Shown: positions 63,301 through 64,000 of the stretch, piece by piece
Numbering within the stretch: position 1 is the stretch's first letter
How the letters are laid out: every line of letters starts with the position of its first letter
Assembly: GCA_020634935.1 (NCBI GenBank)
Contig: JACKAT010000023.1
Location: forward strand, 14,317-78,316
Reading direction: 5' to 3'
Origin: Anaerolineales bacterium
GTDB lineage: Bacteria; Chloroflexota; Anaerolineae; 4572-78; J111
DNA: 64,000 nucleotides
Notes under the pieces: model-generated
Database searches by the model: none
Told to the model about the DNA's origin: nothing
What the model saw: the letters and a program-made list of their open reading frames with translations, nothing else
Translations under genes and position numbers: made by a program

Positions 63301-64000
63301 TGCCCCGTACCCGGAAGGGATAGGTGGTGGCACTGGCATAAGGCCGTTGGAGCGGCCCAGGGGTTAAGTCTGGATAGCGATAGGTTCCGACTGGGGCGCT
63401 GGTCTCAGGCTGTGGATGGGCCTCCATGCGGATGACCACGTTATTGCTTTGTCCAAAAAAGTTTGAAGTGAAAGTATCCCAATAATAAACATGGTCAACA
63501 GGGGAATTTTGTTTACCTTTTAGATGAGACGTCACAGTATCGGTGGTGGCGACGGCCGGGAACCATTGCCCCCCGCCGTTGAGTGAATACTCCGCCTTAA
63601 TTTGCCCAATTGAGTCACCTTCAATATCAAAAAGCGTGTAAGAAATAGGAATAATGGTGGTGGTTATCAATTGTGGTGGGACATAAAAACTGGTAACGGC
63701 TGGAGTAATTGGCCGTTGAACGGTTAAGCTTGGCCCATTATTAGGTAAACCCTGGCCCAGGCTGATATTGTTCTCAACAATGAGGTTATTTATTGGATTC
63801 TTATTGGGGGCTTGATCATAGCTGCTGTCTCTACCAAAGACAAGATCCAGATCGCCATCGTTATCGTAATCCCCCCAGGCCAGACTCCATGCGGCGCCCC
63901 ACGATGCATACTGACGGGTTGGAAGCGTAATCGGCATGAAAACCCCGCCCCCTTTATTGTTGTAAAGCTGGAGTTTATCATTATCACTATTGGTCACACC
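60332..64000 (-). CDS. Large secreted zinc metalloprotease with FG-GAP, IPT/TIG and MAM-like domains (5' end outside window)
   Basis: About 1222 residues are visible and the frame is open to the right edge. The visible start lies inside an FG-GAP/VCBS repeat (AWGDYDNDGDLDLVFG, a calcium-type DxDxDG), so the N-terminus lies beyond. Then come beta domains, and a zinc protease region LVLAHELGHYLFFLEDTYLG with HELGH near visible residue 475. A repeated linker of six GNQKGG units follows (61582-61692), then a beta region, an IPT/TIG domain (APTITGYAPTVTRNDVTTTL) and a C-terminal MAM/jelly-roll domain (FADSLGNGLNQWTVTGAW ... GWVIDNIQVTC). The end IFLPMILKSL resembles the end of the subtilase at 23616, a shared C-terminal theme of secreted proteins here. 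It is probably an extracellular protein-degrading or adhesion enzyme. Confidence 0.87.
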   Translation of the reverse strand, partial: GVTNSDNDKLQLYNNKGGGVFMPITLPTRQYASWGAAWSLAWGDYDNDGDLDLVFGRDSSYDQAPNKNPINNLIVENNISLGQGLPNNGPSLTVQRPITPAVTSFYVPPQLITTTIIPISYTLFDIEGDSIGQIKAEYSLNGGGQWFPAVATTDTVTSHLKGKQNSPVDHVYYWDTFTSNFFGQSNNVVIRMEAHPQPETSAPVGTYRYPDLTPGPLQRPYASATTYPFRVRGTQVQVLDEANNPVAGALVYRLPAGQTTNGFVLGDPVPFVTDSNGFLSGRGEIGLGDRLLALAPQPLPPAYTQRYSDTLHLFYTSGAPTEIGVDSLIHYPNGTSTTISQTGVQTLKVSQNNPLLLFDINVSLEWDASQDPTYLSQLEFDLRKASQHLYDFTNGQVALGEIDVFQNADNWFYSEVVVHASNDFRPYAYIGGMVVDETGDPVKSEEIYYSGQLHMGATWNRYGNPGQSLGEDWPLVLAHELGHYLFFLEDTYLGLEDNLLIAVDSCTGSAMGDVYASGNTEFIADPSEWADKCDKTLPAQTEPVPPGRPEWATMRDWFPWLSPDKPLAGPALMPFDLTTISVSPPFTPTNALADPTFSLIYQNGKTSSSGAQSFLLRDDYVVDLGSPVGGQNRVLARGAQVGDRLCVFDRKHTQFGCEDIKAGDDQLSLTEDENWQPVIQISPVTSTTFGITVTGVLTNPLLSLRTRLYPEYGKGSQAVELTENNGGYNGAIELSEPALAGHVQVWVDENPPAPKNRREAIVAYSIGGNPGNQKGGGNQKGGGNQKGGGNQKGGGNQKGGGNQKGGAPLISPDGQMIFFNSEPIDFSEGTFYTVQSMAGLPPLPAGKTAIGQGYNFFATPGAPDLTGSVSIQYLENDILIEQVDEDQLRIHFWNGSRWQALDPQYRNSFFNLVSGRSQGPGIYALLAGTTAPTITGYAPTVTRNDVTTTLTISGANFLAPVKVELKADGVVQASLAGSISESGQKIQAEIPPRLAAQEYELVVINGDGGSAQVAGTLSMFDPLAANQCFADSLGNGLNQWTVTGAWDIVSLPGGGQALTDSPNGNYDSAAPGTGTMTTMVTSAAFALFATENITPSLTFQHDFVIAQIGDSQDVGRVEISTDDGATWTGLAAYSGGGVFDLETQTGTSPEWTNVNWQEVGLDLSPYAGHSAVRLRFSLTVDEQVSDKGWVIDNIQVTCGPALAPGTNPIFLPMILKSLVKGR
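61582..61692 (-). repeat. 36-bp coding minisatellite (GNQKGG repeats)
   Basis: Three copies of a 36-base unit, each encoding two GNQKGG hexapeptides with different codons, form a flexible linker within the metalloprotease. The near-identity of the 36-base units at DNA level points to recent expansion. Confidence 0.8.

Overview
The window looks like a chromosomal piece of a Chloroflexota bacterium, probably Anaerolineae-like. I infer this from lipoproteins with long Thr/Pro-rich spacers after the lipobox, the mix of secreted subtilase, FG-GAP and metalloprotease giants, leaderless-looking starts, and the housekeeping genes. No rRNA or tRNA gene was seen, so the taxonomic call is an inference. 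The housekeeping parts look clearly more GC-rich by eye than the glycan island at about 33-57 kb.

Layout. 1-7.3 kb: phosphoenolpyruvate carboxylase (cut by the left edge), an endonuclease III, phosphoglycerate kinase, a membrane-anchored TPR protein and a metallophosphoesterase with a leaderless promoter. 7.3-8.3 kb: a small graveyard with a frameshifted Tat-lipoprotein (DUF3500-like) and an internally deleted dienelactone hydrolase. 8.7-12.4 kb: an MBOAT O-acyltransferase coupled to an SGNH protein that is fused to an alpha/beta hydrolase. 12.4-21.7 kb: TruD, two universal stress proteins, an SQR/NDH-2-like flavoprotein, a MarR-GNAT regulator, a secreted protein with an apparent frameshift, an EamA transporter, two XdhC proteins and a lipoprotein. 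22.0-23.6 kb: a dead IS4-type insertion sequence nested inside a second pair of inverted repeats. 23.6-32.8 kb: a 1487-residue subtilase, an alpha/beta hydrolase lipoprotein, a membrane MutS-like ATPase and an HSL-type esterase.

33-56.5 kb is the most interesting part: a surface-polysaccharide locus with tightly packed or overlapping genes. It holds a GT-C enzyme, a cellulose-synthase-like GT2, two GT2 enzymes, a 1247-residue protein with two GT2 domains, a HAD-containing protein, an epimerase, a methyltransferase-GT2 fusion, two tandem GT-C-like membrane proteins, a Wzm-type ABC permease, a Wzt-type ATPase and a GT32 enzyme. Two features set it apart from ordinary Wzm/Wzt loci. First, a domain of about 100 residues (WG[VI][ND]xW ... 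[YH]TxM ... P ... YxF), resembling starch-binding beta-sandwich modules, occurs five times in three adjacent membrane proteins, including two copies on the outer face of the ABC permease itself. Second, the C-terminal glycan-recognition domain of the Wzt ATPase is duplicated as the C-terminal half of the neighbouring GT32 glycosyltransferase. Together they suggest polymer synthesis, end recognition and export coupled by shared glycan-binding modules.

56.5-64 kb holds a pentapeptide-repeat protein, a small putative zinc protein, a tandem SCP2 protein with a C-terminal jelly-roll-like domain, a MITE-like element whose ends match those around the IS4 remnant, and the 3' part of a large secreted metalloprotease that runs off the right edge. 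Regulatory observations include a five-unit 11-bp direct-repeat operator shared by two distant lipoprotein genes, a 4 x 23 bp tandem repeat upstream of a leaderless gene, and a MarR-type palindrome overlapping a near-consensus promoter.
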